The translations under genes were made by a program, and so were the position numbers. The notes under the pieces were generated by a model that did no database searches, had not been told where the DNA came from, and saw only the letters and a program-made list of their open reading frames with translations. DNA of 13,201 nt from Tissierellales bacterium. Lineage in GTDB: Bacteria > Bacillota > Clostridia > Tissierellales > JASKZW01. Within the stretch, counting starts at the first letter, position 1, and every line of letters begins with the position of its first letter. Below are positions 6,570 to 13,201 of the stretch, piece after piece. The stretch covers positions 1-13,201 of the forward strand of contig JASLIL010000109.1 of NCBI GenBank assembly GCA_030152145.1. Direction: 5' to 3'.

Positions 6570-6710
6570 CCAATATCTTTCCATTATGCTATTATCCTCA
6601 TTAACTTCATTTTCTAAAACTCCACCATTCTTTAAAATAGTCTTAGCTGACCCCACATTATCTTTATCACAGGTAACTAAGACCCTATCAAAGCCCATTT
6701 TCTTGTATTC
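6555..6710 (-). pseudogene. 3' remnant of a GNAT acetyltransferase gene
   Basis: A 51-codon frame ending in TAG (6555-6557) reads EYKKMGFDRVLVTCDKDN, then VGSAKTILKNGGVLENEV and ERYWINLA. This is the C-terminal third domain half of a common GNAT type in which TCDKxNxxSAxxIxxNGGxLxNE is conserved. Immediately upstream the frame has a stop (6711-6713) and no further family sequence, so the first three quarters of the gene are missing. The break is directly next to the end of the AT-rich gene at 6724-7878. The simplest reading is that the accessory segment replaced or was inserted into this gene. Its 5' part is not seen elsewhere in the window. Confidence 0.82.
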
Positions 6711-6723
6711 TTATCTAAGCTTA

Positions 6724-7878
6724 TTATTCTAATAGGAAATCTAGTTTCTCTAACAAATCGTCATAACTATACTTTTTCATAGCTCCTTGAAATTTTATAA
6801 AACAATTATATTTATCATAGTATTTAAATAACAACACATTTACCTCTTGTCTTTTTAAATCATATCTAATATTATGTTTTTTGAATTTAGGAAATTTATT
6901 ATAAAATTTTTCTGCCCTTTCCGCTTCTATCTTCATCTGTTTCTTTTCATATGCTTTTCTTTCTTTTTCAACGATTTTTATCTTTTCTGCTTCTACCTTG
7001 GTTATATTATATTTACAACTGCTCTCTCTATATTCGTCATATTCTATTTTACCATCCATATAATATATAAATAGTTTTATATTTTTCAATACTCCTCCCA
7101 AATCATATTCTGCCATATTACTCTGGAAAACTTCTAGTTTTACTGGCTCATAAATTGATATTCCAAACTGTTCCGAATAAATGGATTCAAGATATTGGTT
7201 GCTATAAGGAAATGCTCCTTCTTTTTTCAAAGTGTACATCGCTTTAATAATTTCAGGTCTAGAGTTCATATTACTTAACTTTCTATATCCATTCTCTTCT
7301 ATAATTTTTAATATTTTCTTTTTCTTTTCTTCCTCATATCTTTGTTCCTCATAAGAAATTATCTTATTCATCTCATTTAACACAATAGACGCATCCTCAA
7401 AACTTAAAAATGCTTTTTCATAACAATTTTCAAACCATTTACGTTTAAATTTAGGTTTCTTTGAAGCTAGATACCATTCTTTTATCATCTTTTTAATAAA
7501 AACCTCATATCCCGAATAACCAAATTCTAGAGATGTTTCTTTTGAAATTAATACATGTAGTATAGCGTGCTCAAATAAATCACAGTATACTAATTTATCT
7601 TTTTTTTGTAAATAAAAGGGATACTTATACCATTTAATATAATTACTACTCGATAAATTTTCATAACGTATTTCGTCAATATGGTGACAGTACAAGCCTT
7701 CACATGTTCTAGAATATTTCCCCCTTGTAATAGACTTAATTTCTCCCTTCAAGAATCGTTCATATGATTTTTCGCTATAATAGTCATCTTCTGCTTTACC
7801 ATATTTTTTTAATAATATTTCAATTGCTTCCTCATAATTTTTTGTTAACAATTCTAAGTACCAATCCTTTTTCTCCAT
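6724..7878 (-). CDS. Unknown protein with CHHI / LVYC-EH-LH nuclease-like signature
   Basis: The product has 384 residues. Residues 60-69 (EGLYCHHIDE) followed by KYPFYLQKKDKLVYCDLFEHAILHVLI at 85-111 (His65, His66, His104, His108) resemble a His-rich, HNH-like unit. I recall that unit from uncharacterised proteins of Firmicute mobile elements and phages; it may bind metal and cut nucleic acid, but this is inference. The rest is basic, Lys-rich and partly coiled coil (about 175-195 and 305-335). An upstream ATG at 7935 is possible. The ATG at 7878 is preferred because GGAGGAG lies 4 nt before it and the pseudogene upstream ends at 7953. It stands directly downstream of the broken EVE-HNH gene, so it was probably co-transcribed with it. 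The sequence is much AT-richer than the genes to the left. Confidence 0.78.
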   Translation of the reverse strand: MEKKDWYLELLTKNYEEAIEILLKKYGKAEDDYYSEKSYERFLKGEIKSITRGKYSRTCEGLYCHHIDEIRYENLSSSNYIKWYKYPFYLQKKDKLVYCDLFEHAILHVLISKETSLEFGYSGYEVFIKKMIKEWYLASKKPKFKRKWFENCYEKAFLSFEDASIVLNEMNKIISYEEQRYEEEKKKKILKIIEENGYRKLSNMNSRPEIIKAMYTLKKEGAFPYSNQYLESIYSEQFGISIYEPVKLEVFQSNMAEYDLGGVLKNIKLFIYYMDGKIEYDEYRESSCKYNITKVEAEKIKIVEKERKAYEKKQMKIEAERAEKFYNKFPKFKKHNIRYDLKRQEVNVLLFKYYDKYNCFIKFQGAMKKYSYDDLLEKLDFLLE

Positions 7879-7952
7879 GTAACTCCTCCATATTTTATTA
7901 TATAATTTATTATTTATACTTATTACTTCTTTCAACTATAATAACGTACTTT

Positions 7953-8680
7953 TTACTTATTAATATATTCCATACCTCTATGTATCATAGCATGACAATT
8001 TGGACAAACTGGAATTAAATCTTTTATTGGGTTAATCTCATATTCTTCATCAATTTTTGATACTGATACAATATGATGAACATGGACAAAATCCTTTCCA
8101 ACTTCCCCATATTTTTTTCAAAATTCATTCCACAAACTCTGCAGTCATAGCCATAACAATCAATACACTCTTTTCTTGCTCTAGGATTTCTTTCATATTT
8201 ATTTATAGTTATGGTTTGCTTGGCTCCTTCATATATAATCTCGTCATCTCCTATGCTTTCTGGATATAAACTTAATCTCTTATCTAAACTTTCTATATAT
8301 AGTTCTAATTCCTCACTTAATCTTTGAGGTCCCTGTGGTGCTCCATTTCAACCATTTTTCATAAGTTTATCTAAATTTAATGCCTCACTATCATACCTTT
8401 CTATTAAATAGAGTCTCATATACTTCCCATCTAATGCTTACTTATATTTTTCTCTATCAATCCAAAAAACAGAATCATCAATTATTTCTTCTGATGTTTT
8501 ATTGATTTCATGAACTATAGTTTTGTATCTTATTGTTTTGTAAGGAGCTGTAGCATATATATATACTATATCTCCTAGCTCATAAGAATAATTTCCTTGC
8601 TTACAATCTATAAATTTCCACTTTTTAAATGCCGACTCATAATCATACTTATTATGATTTGCAGATATAATCCATTTCAT
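7953..8680 (-). pseudogene. Broken EVE-like/HNH endonuclease (modification-dependent restriction type)
   Basis: Three reading-frame pieces join into one protein of about 242 residues. The N-terminus (MKWIISANHNKYDYESAF ... YELGDIVYIYATAP ... FWIDREKYK) is an EVE/PUA-like domain, a fold known to read modified bases. The C-terminus has CRVCGMNF, HVHHIV and PIKDLIPVCPNCHAMIHR, a zinc-bound HNH nuclease of McrA type. Lesions: an in-frame TAA at 8438-8440, with homology continuing directly after it; a TGA at 8348-8350, where Trp is expected in KNGxNGAPQGP; and a one-base loss in a run of seven T (8112-8118). Restoring the eighth T rejoins FEKKYGEVGKDFVHVHHI. An AGGAGGG RBS 5 nt before ATG 8680 is still intact. 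Members of this fusion family are predicted type IV restriction enzymes. Sequencing error could explain the homopolymer frameshift but not easily all three defects. Confidence 0.9.
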
Positions 8681-8801
8681 GTCAACCCTCCTTCTGTAAA
8701 AGTTAGTTATAGAATGCAATCACTAAAGACTTATATATTTACATTTTTAGTTCTAAATTTATTTTATCATAATACATACTAATCCCTTATAATTAAATCA
8801 A

Positions 8802-8835
8802 AAAAGAGCTAGGATCATCTGATCCTAACTCTTTT
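8802..8835 (-). terminator. Terminator of the DUF262/DUF1524 gene
   Basis: Arms of 16 bp (8802-8817, 8820-8835; AAAAGAG-TAGGATCA against TGATCCTA-CTCTTTT) have one mismatch, with a T-run in the minus reading, 43 bp past the stop codon. It separates this gene from the EVE-HNH pseudogene, which therefore needs its own promoter. Confidence 0.85.
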
Positions 8836-8877
8836 AGACACATTTACTTAACCTTTTCCATGTAATTATTGTAGCCT

Positions 8878-11466
8878 TTATTTCTTTTCAGTAAAATACT
8901 CATCTACTTTTGGAACTACATATTTTAAAATTGTATTTACTCCTTTTGAAAGAAAGGATATACACGTTTCCCAATTAGATTCATCAGATATGCCTATTCC
9001 CTCATATTCTATGGATATTCTAGAGGTAATATTTTCCGGTTCATTTTTCCATACAAATATCTGATCCGATTCTTTTTCTATATAATCCTTGCTTTCTTTT
9101 ATAAAATTAAAAATATCATCATTAACTTCCTTGTCCTTTTTCCCTATATATAATTCAACTCTTAGATCATTTAAGTTGGCTGTTGTTGTTATATTAATAC
9201 CTGAATGCCCTATATATGTGCTAATCCAGTTGGAATCCGATGGATTTATATTTTCAAACCTACCGGTTTCTTTCTTAAAAACTGGTAAAGCTTCGGTCCA
9301 AAAGTTCATCCTTTTTTCTTCAGAAAAATTCATATCTATAGTATTTTTTCCATCATTTTGTGATAAATAAAAAATTAATTCTTCTTCCTCAATTTCATAA
9401 ATTTTAAAGAACTTCCTTAGCAAGTAGAGCTTAGTATCAGTGTCAGTGTTTACGGATAAATATATACCTTCTTCAAGCTTGCTATAACTTAAGTTTTTTT
9501 CTTCTGATTCAGCTACATAATTACTTACACCTTGACCACTTTTATCAGCTGCTAGTTTAAAAAGAACCATTGGATTTTCTGAGTGCAAGGTAGAAATTAC
9601 TTTAATATAGGCATCAACCCAACTATTTACCTTTTGTTCAATTCCAAGAAAAGAAATTTTAGATAACTTTCTACCTTTCATACTAACTTCATCAGCTAAA
9701 GTTATTGAATCCATAACCTTTTCAGCTGGTTCATAATCTGTATCTACCATAGGCCAAATATTAAGTGCTCTATCTATGAGATCTTCATTTCTATTTTCAA
9801 GTTCCTCAAGAGTCCATTTTTTACACTTTGCTATTTTCTGATTCATACGTATACCACTATCTGCAAATCCATTTTTCATATCACGTTTTGTAGTAAAACT
9901 ACTATTGCTATATCTTGAGTTATATGCAGTAAGGGTTAAGTTTGCAAGTTTATGAACCCACTCTTCATGAATAAATTCATAATCTGGACCTAAGTCTTTC
10001 TTCCAATCGTTACTTAGGGTTTGGGGCATAATATGTTCAATTGTGTAAGTTCCCTCTTCTATTAAATTCCAAACATCTTTAACCTCTTTGGTTCCCCAGT
10101 TTTCAAATCGCTCCATAATATATTGTTTGTTTTTAGATCTCATTAGATATACTTGCTTATTGGATAAACCCTCTCGAAACATTTGATCATCAGGATAGAT
10201 ACCACTTGCAGTTTTTTTCATTAATGCATATTTTAATTTTTCTAAATAGTTTTCAATAGTTCCATCATATCTAACTATTTCATTATTTAAGGCGACAAAA
10301 ACTTTATTTAATGCATTGGTAGGTATATCACATATTTGTCTTCTAAAAATGTAATTTTCTACTATTTCAAATATCTTTAATAATTCATTTTGACTTAATT
10401 TTGATACTTCATTATTTTCATCTTCTGAATGTCTTATTACTTCCATTAAAAATGGCCTGGTTACAGTAGCCTCAAATTTATTTAAGCGCTCTATAATAAC
10501 ATTTAATTCTTTGCTTGAGCTATTTGCATTGAGTAAAACCTCATATCTTTTGGCATAACTTAAAAGATCTTCCATTAACATTTCTCGATTTCCTAAGTTT
10601 TCCATCTCATTGAAATTACTAAAAGGATCCGTATCCATAAATTCTTTAAATTTTAAATATACCTTTTTCATGGCTGGTGTAGATTGTGTTTTTATGCTTA
10701 GATAATCTCTAATAAATGAACTCACATCATAATTGGTACATTGTTCAATCTTATGCCAATACTTTTCATAATATTTTTCTTGTAATTTTGTAGGTTTCAC
10801 ATCCATTAATATATAGTTTCTAATTTTATCTCCTTCACTCAAATCTAATCCTGTAGAGTTTAGGCTTTCAAAGATAAGTTGTGGATTATCCTCACTACCA
10901 AGGTAGATATTTATTATTTGTAATCTACAAAATGCATTGTATAGATCTTCACCAGAGATTTCTCTTTTTTGTATCCTATTATAAAAATAATTGTAATTTA
11001 TAGTTATGTTAGAAGCCTTTATATGATCCTCTTCATTTTCAAGTAAAGCCATAAAAGCCTTGGCATCATCTTTTACAGGTTTTAGTTTTATCCTTGTAGC
11101 TTCTTCCTCATATTTATCCACCAAGAATTCATTTTTTATCTTTTCCGGAAGTGATTTTCTTTCAACTTCAATTTTACCTTCAACCATTAAATTATGTAAT
11201 GCTAATAGCATCAATGATACAGTAGTCAGTCTTTGTTGTCCGTCAATTATAAGATACTCCTGCATTCCTAATTGATCATCTCTTGATGAAACTATGCTTC
11301 CAAAAAAATGAGTTTTCCTATCTTCTTTATGGACTTTAATAAGATCATCATATAACCTTTTACATTGTTCAATTTTCCAGTCATAATTTCTTTGATAAAC
11401 TGGTATAATAAATCTTTTTGAGGAACCTTCCATATATTGAAATAACATCATTTCATTTCCTTGCAT
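8878..11466 (-). CDS. GmrSD-type restriction protein (DUF262-DUF1524-DUF4268)
   Basis: The product has 862 residues. The N-terminal DUF262 domain shows IPVYQRNYDW (21-30), HFFGSIV (53-59), DGQQRLTT (75-82) and FESLNSTGLDLSEGDKIRN (199-217), the ParB-like NTP-binding motifs of GmrS. The DUF1524 domain has IEHIMPQ (476-482) and HKLANLTLTAYNSRYSN (505-521), the His-Me/HNH nuclease of GmrD. The C-terminal part, about 690-855 (FWTEALPVFKKE ... VELYIGKKDKEVNDDIFNFI), looks like DUF4268. GmrSD enzymes cleave DNA with glucosylated hydroxymethylcytosine, and SspE is a relative that acts on unmodified phage DNA in phosphorothioation systems. The motifs are intact, so the protein is probably active; its target modification is unknown. 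The RBS GGGGGAG lies 6 nt before the ATG. It is a single-gene unit with its own terminator, and no methylase or Ssp/Dnd genes are near. Confidence 0.93.
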   Translation of the reverse strand: MQGNEMMLFQYMEGSSKRFIIPVYQRNYDWKIEQCKRLYDDLIKVHKEDRKTHFFGSIVSSRDDQLGMQEYLIIDGQQRLTTVSLMLLALHNLMVEGKIEVERKSLPEKIKNEFLVDKYEEEATRIKLKPVKDDAKAFMALLENEEDHIKASNITINYNYFYNRIQKREISGEDLYNAFCRLQIINIYLGSEDNPQLIFESLNSTGLDLSEGDKIRNYILMDVKPTKLQEKYYEKYWHKIEQCTNYDVSSFIRDYLSIKTQSTPAMKKVYLKFKEFMDTDPFSNFNEMENLGNREMLMEDLLSYAKRYEVLLNANSSSKELNVIIERLNKFEATVTRPFLMEVIRHSEDENNEVSKLSQNELLKIFEIVENYIFRRQICDIPTNALNKVFVALNNEIVRYDGTIENYLEKLKYALMKKTASGIYPDDQMFREGLSNKQVYLMRSKNKQYIMERFENWGTKEVKDVWNLIEEGTYTIEHIMPQTLSNDWKKDLGPDYEFIHEEWVHKLANLTLTAYNSRYSNSSFTTKRDMKNGFADSGIRMNQKIAKCKKWTLEELENRNEDLIDRALNIWPMVDTDYEPAEKVMDSITLADEVSMKGRKLSKISFLGIEQKVNSWVDAYIKVISTLHSENPMVLFKLAADKSGQGVSNYVAESEEKNLSYSKLEEGIYLSVNTDTDTKLYLLRKFFKIYEIEEEELIFYLSQNDGKNTIDMNFSEEKRMNFWTEALPVFKKETGRFENINPSDSNWISTYIGHSGINITTTANLNDLRVELYIGKKDKEVNDDIFNFIKESKDYIEKESDQIFVWKNEPENITSRISIEYEGIGISDESNWETCISFLSKGVNTILKYVVPKVDEYFTEKK

Positions 11467-11680
11467 CGATATCTCCCCCTAAATAATTATTCTATTAAAT
11501 ATAGTTTACCTTATTAATTAAATGCTAATTTCCTTTAAGAGAAATCAAAGTGGTCTTTTTAGACTTAATAGTAAATACTTATTTATACAATCTAACATAT
11601 ATTATTAAAATCAAATTGATTATATCATGTATTTATCTATAATGAAAAACCTCATCCCCAACATAATAAATCTACACAAA

Positions 11681-11711
11681 AAAGACCATAGATCTAATCT
11701 CCATGGTCTTT
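11681..11711 (-). terminator. Terminator downstream of the structured RNA segment
   Basis: AAAGACCAT (read on minus) pairs with ATGGTCTTT, with an inner AGAT/ATCT stem, a 3-nt loop and a 2-nt bulge. Six or more T follow on the minus strand. It shows that a minus-strand transcript ends here, from a source located between 11712 and about 12400. Confidence 0.85.
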
Positions 11712-11722
11712 CTATCTCTCAA

Positions 11723-11870
11723 TTATTCTCTTCTGGGTACTACTCCAAGCCCTAGGTTCCGGACTTCTAGCTTCTTATAGTCGCTAGAAGTCTCGTCAAC
11801 CCTGACAGGGCTAATACCTAGAATTTCATCTGCGCCATAAGGACTTGATGAAATTTGGTCCTACTCCCAC
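11723..11870 (-). ncRNA. GC-rich structured RNA candidate
   Basis: This stretch is far richer in G+C than its surroundings (by eye near one half, against less than a third). It has a perfect 10-bp stem GACTTCTAGC/GCTAGAAGTC (11762-11771, 11783-11792) and a 9-bp stem AATTTCATC/GATGAAATT (11822-11830, 11847-11855). Two crossing pairings, AGCCC/GGGCT (11748-11752, 11808-11812) and CTAGGT/ACCTAG (11752-11757, 11816-11821), could form a pseudoknot. A terminator follows on the minus side. A near-identical 11-mer, GGTMCTACTCC, bounds it at 11736-11746 and 11857-11867. In the minus reading it is also an open frame of 45 codons without a start (PYGADEILGISPVRVDE ... LGLGVVPRRE), so it could instead be the 3' tail of a lost gene. 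A TnpB-linked omega RNA, which overlaps the end of tnpB, would satisfy both readings, but no tnpB is seen. Confidence 0.42.
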
Positions 11871-12179
11871 TCTTCATTTTCTATCATCAACTATATGGTA
11901 AAGCTTTCAATTCAGCTATTATTTAACAGTTCATTTATGTTTCGTTCATATGGTTTCGGTAGATTTCCAACTTATTTTACCCGTTCCAATCCCAGTTCCA
12001 ATCAATAAGCTTTTTATTTTAGTTTATATCCCTTATAAATAACTTATATATCTGCTTATAAACATGATTACTAATTAACGGTTCACTTACTATAAATAGA
12101 CCTCTAATCTCCCAAGATATATTTTCTAATTGATATTGATATATTAAATCTTCAAAATAGTTTTATACCCAAGGAACTC
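11871..12179. other. Interval without a recognisable gene; possible coding remnant
   Basis: On the minus strand, 12019-12162 is open for 47 codons without a start codon (FEDLIYQYQLENISWEI ... KQIYKLFIRDIN). It looks protein-like but matches no family that I know. A near-duplicated TTGGAAC lies at 11982-12001. Nothing else is interpretable. The stretch may hold the decayed body of the gene whose 3' end is the structured RNA segment. Confidence 0.35.
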
Positions 12180-12287
12180 TTATATTCTAACCTCGAGTAA
12201 TCGAGGAGGAACTGTCTGCAATAATTTTTCAACTATCCAAACAATTATACTAATCACTGTTAATACGTCACTCATATGATTTATCAT
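12180..12287 (-). CDS. 35-residue hydrophobic peptide, type I toxin-like
   Basis: ATG at 12287 is preceded by AGGAGGTG at 6 nt, one of the strongest RBSs in the window, which is the main reason to accept so short a frame. The peptide begins MINHMSDVLTVISIIVWIV and then EKLLQTVPPRLLEVRI. Residues 7-20 form one hydrophobic stretch, with basic residues near the C-terminus, as in small membrane toxins of type I toxin-antitoxin pairs and in holin-like peptides. The end of the frame contains a CCTCGA/TCGAGG hairpin. Transcription would end at 11681-11711. An antisense RNA partner was not identified, and the family is not recognised, so the toxin role is inference. Confidence 0.58.
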   Translation of the reverse strand: MINHMSDVLTVISIIVWIVEKLLQTVPPRLLEVRI

Positions 12288-12377
12288 AAGTAACACCTCC
12301 TGAATACTAGCTATTTCTTTAATCAGTCCCCATTCTTTCCATAGCATTCTCATCCGAGGCAGGACTACTATATTGTA

Positions 12378-13070
12378 TCATTTTTTTATGTAATTTCCTA
12401 TGGATATTATATAGTCATAAAGTGTGTAAAATTGTGTCCTATTTGAATTAATAGCTTTAGTTATAAACATAATTATTTCTTTTTCTGAATATATACCTAA
12501 TAGAACTTGTAACATTGCCTTGTTCAATTTACTTTTAGAAATTGTTAGAATTCTATATTTTTCTAATGTCGAATTTCTAGGAGTCTTCAAAACAACTTTT
12601 TTTAACTCTTCACTTGGACTTACCTCTATTGTATTAATTATTGTAGTAGATTTCTCCAACATTTCTTTTGTTGAATAATCTATTTTGCAATTAATAAAAT
12701 ATGTTTTTTCAAATTTACAACCTTCAAAATCTACTCCTGTCAAATTACATCCATTAAAAATTACATTGGTAAACCGGGATTGTTTGAAACTAGAGTTTTT
12801 TAAGTTAACAAAAATAAAATCAATATTGTTAAAATTAGCTCTGCGTAAATAGCTAGAAGTAATATGACCAGCTCGATATCTAACCCTATTAAACTTTGCA
12901 TCATTAAAACAACAGTTATGAACATTTATTTTATATTCATAACTATTGTTTCGACCTCTAAGTTTTATCTGACAATTCGCTAGAGTAAAAGAAACATTTT
13001 TCCCTTTTTTTATTTTATTTAATCTTCTTTTTTTAAGTTTTGCTTTCCTCTTTTTCTTACCTCTTCCCAT
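12378..13070 (-). CDS. Pentapeptide-repeat protein with basic N-terminal tail
   Basis: The product has 230 residues. The first 23 are almost all Lys/Arg with Gly (MGRGKKKRKAKLKKRRL). Residues about 48-130 hold repeats of the A(N/D)LxX type, with a Phe, Leu or Tyr at the centre of each five: YLRRANFNNIDFIFVNLKN, SRFTNVIFNGCNLTGVDFEG, CKFEKTYFINC. These build a right-handed beta-helix. The last 90 residues are helical and unrecognised. Some pentapeptide proteins mimic DNA and protect gyrase (Qnr, MfpA), but those lack such a basic tail, so here a role near nucleic acid is only a guess. An AAAGGAG RBS lies 6 nt before the ATG. A minus-strand TATAAT at 13163-13168 could be the -10, with no clear -35. 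The stop codon is followed after 90 bp by the 35-residue peptide gene. Confidence 0.85.
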   Translation of the reverse strand: MGRGKKKRKAKLKKRRLNKIKKGKNVSFTLANCQIKLRGRNNSYEYKINVHNCCFNDAKFNRVRYRAGHITSSYLRRANFNNIDFIFVNLKNSSFKQSRFTNVIFNGCNLTGVDFEGCKFEKTYFINCKIDYSTKEMLEKSTTIINTIEVSPSEELKKVVLKTPRNSTLEKYRILTISKSKLNKAMLQVLLGIYSEKEIIMFITKAINSNRTQFYTLYDYIISIGNYIKK

Positions 13071-13201
13071 ACATTTCTCCTTTAATTCAGCTTTCTTACT
13101 AAGCTACAACTCTAAATAAATAGGAATAAAAATTCGAACCTATAAAGAGTTTTAGTTTAGTTATTATATTACAGTTTATTTATGTTACATTGTTTTATTT
13201 T

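Larger units (their letters stand above)
6711..13201. other. Accessory defence-type segment, left border in a GNAT gene
   Basis: From about 6711 rightward the DNA becomes visibly poorer in G+C (judged by eye). The genes turn from housekeeping types to nuclease, restriction, pentapeptide and unknown types, two of them broken or very short. The left border is sharp because it cuts the GNAT gene. The right border is outside the window. No integrase, transposase gene, terminal repeat or attachment repeat was found, so the mechanism of arrival is unknown. Confidence 0.5.

Noticed and set aside
9089..9370. Long plus-strand frames opposite the DUF262/DUF1524 gene and other minus-strand genes
   Set aside because: They are antisense shadows of well-supported genes, with low-complexity Phe/Ser/Ile-rich translations and no RBS.
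11950..12042. 30-codon plus-strand frame with a PVPIPVPI stretch
   Set aside because: No RBS precedes it. The repeat in the peptide follows from the duplicated GTTCCAATC bases, and transcription in this interval appears to be on the minus strand.
12192..12208. CCTCGA/TCGAGG inverted repeat as a terminator or a resolvase site
   Set aside because: The stem is only 6 bp, lacks a T-run and lies inside the short peptide frame; it is noted with that gene.
12319..12381. 20-codon minus frame starting with an ATG that overlaps the TGA of the pentapeptide gene (MIQYSSPASDENAMERMGTD)
   Set aside because: It has no RBS at a useful distance, is very short and shows no recognisable family; the ATGA overlap is probably chance in an A-run.
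13131..13139. GGTTCGAAT on the minus strand, like the T-loop of a tRNA 3' end (possible attachment site)
   Set aside because: The flanking bases cannot form a 5-bp T-stem, and no acceptor, D- or anticodon arm is found nearby.
1..13201. CRISPR array, tRNA, rRNA, riboswitch of known class, integrase or IS transposase
   Set aside because: No regularly spaced repeats, no cloverleaf, no rRNA-like sequence and no DDE, tyrosine or serine recombinase motifs were seen on either strand.

Overview
The window looks like a chromosomal piece of a low-GC Gram-positive anaerobe of the Clostridia/Tissierellia kind. The reasons are AT-rich DNA, heavy use of AGA/AGG/ATA/CTA codons, strong purine-rich ribosome-binding sites (AGGAGG types) ahead of most genes, and a gene set (CPBP protease, DUF3841, DUF6506, DsrE, nucleoside hydrolase, GNATs) that is common in those bacteria. 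The genus is not determined. Almost every gene lies on the minus strand; the one clear plus-strand gene encodes a DsrE-family protein.

Region 1 (1-3810, minus) is a chain of closely spaced genes. In transcription order they are DUF3841 protein, nucleoside hydrolase and DUF6506 protein (gaps of 8 and 22 bp), then after 121 bp a CPBP-type membrane protease, an 86-residue unknown, and a YtcJ-like amidohydrolase. The amidohydrolase has lost its metal-binding core and looks like an in-frame deletion remnant.

Region 2 (3811-4350) holds the plus-strand DsrE-family gene. Its promoter contains a perfect palindrome (ATTATACCC-5-GGGTATAAT) that fills the -35/-10 spacer and covers the -10. This has the look of a CsoR/CstR-family operator, and persulfide control of a DsrE sulfur-relay gene would make sense. 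A strong bidirectional terminator follows. From 4341 to 4917 there is no gene, but a good minus-strand promoter (TAGACA-17-TATAAT) with no gene behind it could make a small RNA of about 210 nt.

Region 3 (4712-6407, minus) is a two-gene operon: a tandem-GNAT acetyltransferase and a 212-residue unknown that probably starts at TTG. It has its own terminator.

Region 4 (about 6711 to the right edge, minus) is an AT-richer accessory segment. Its left border cuts a GNAT gene: only the last 51 codons and the terminator of that gene survive at 6537-6710. The segment carries an unknown protein with a CHHI...LVYC..EH..LH nuclease-like signature. It also carries a broken EVE-like/HNH modification-dependent endonuclease (two in-frame stops and one frameshift) and an intact 862-residue DUF262-DUF1524-DUF4268 protein of the GmrSD type IV restriction class. 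Beyond these lie a 900-bp interval with a GC-rich structured RNA candidate and a 35-residue hydrophobic peptide gene, and finally a pentapeptide-repeat protein. I read it as a defence-type island in partial decay. No integrase, transposase gene, CRISPR array, tRNA or rRNA is visible.
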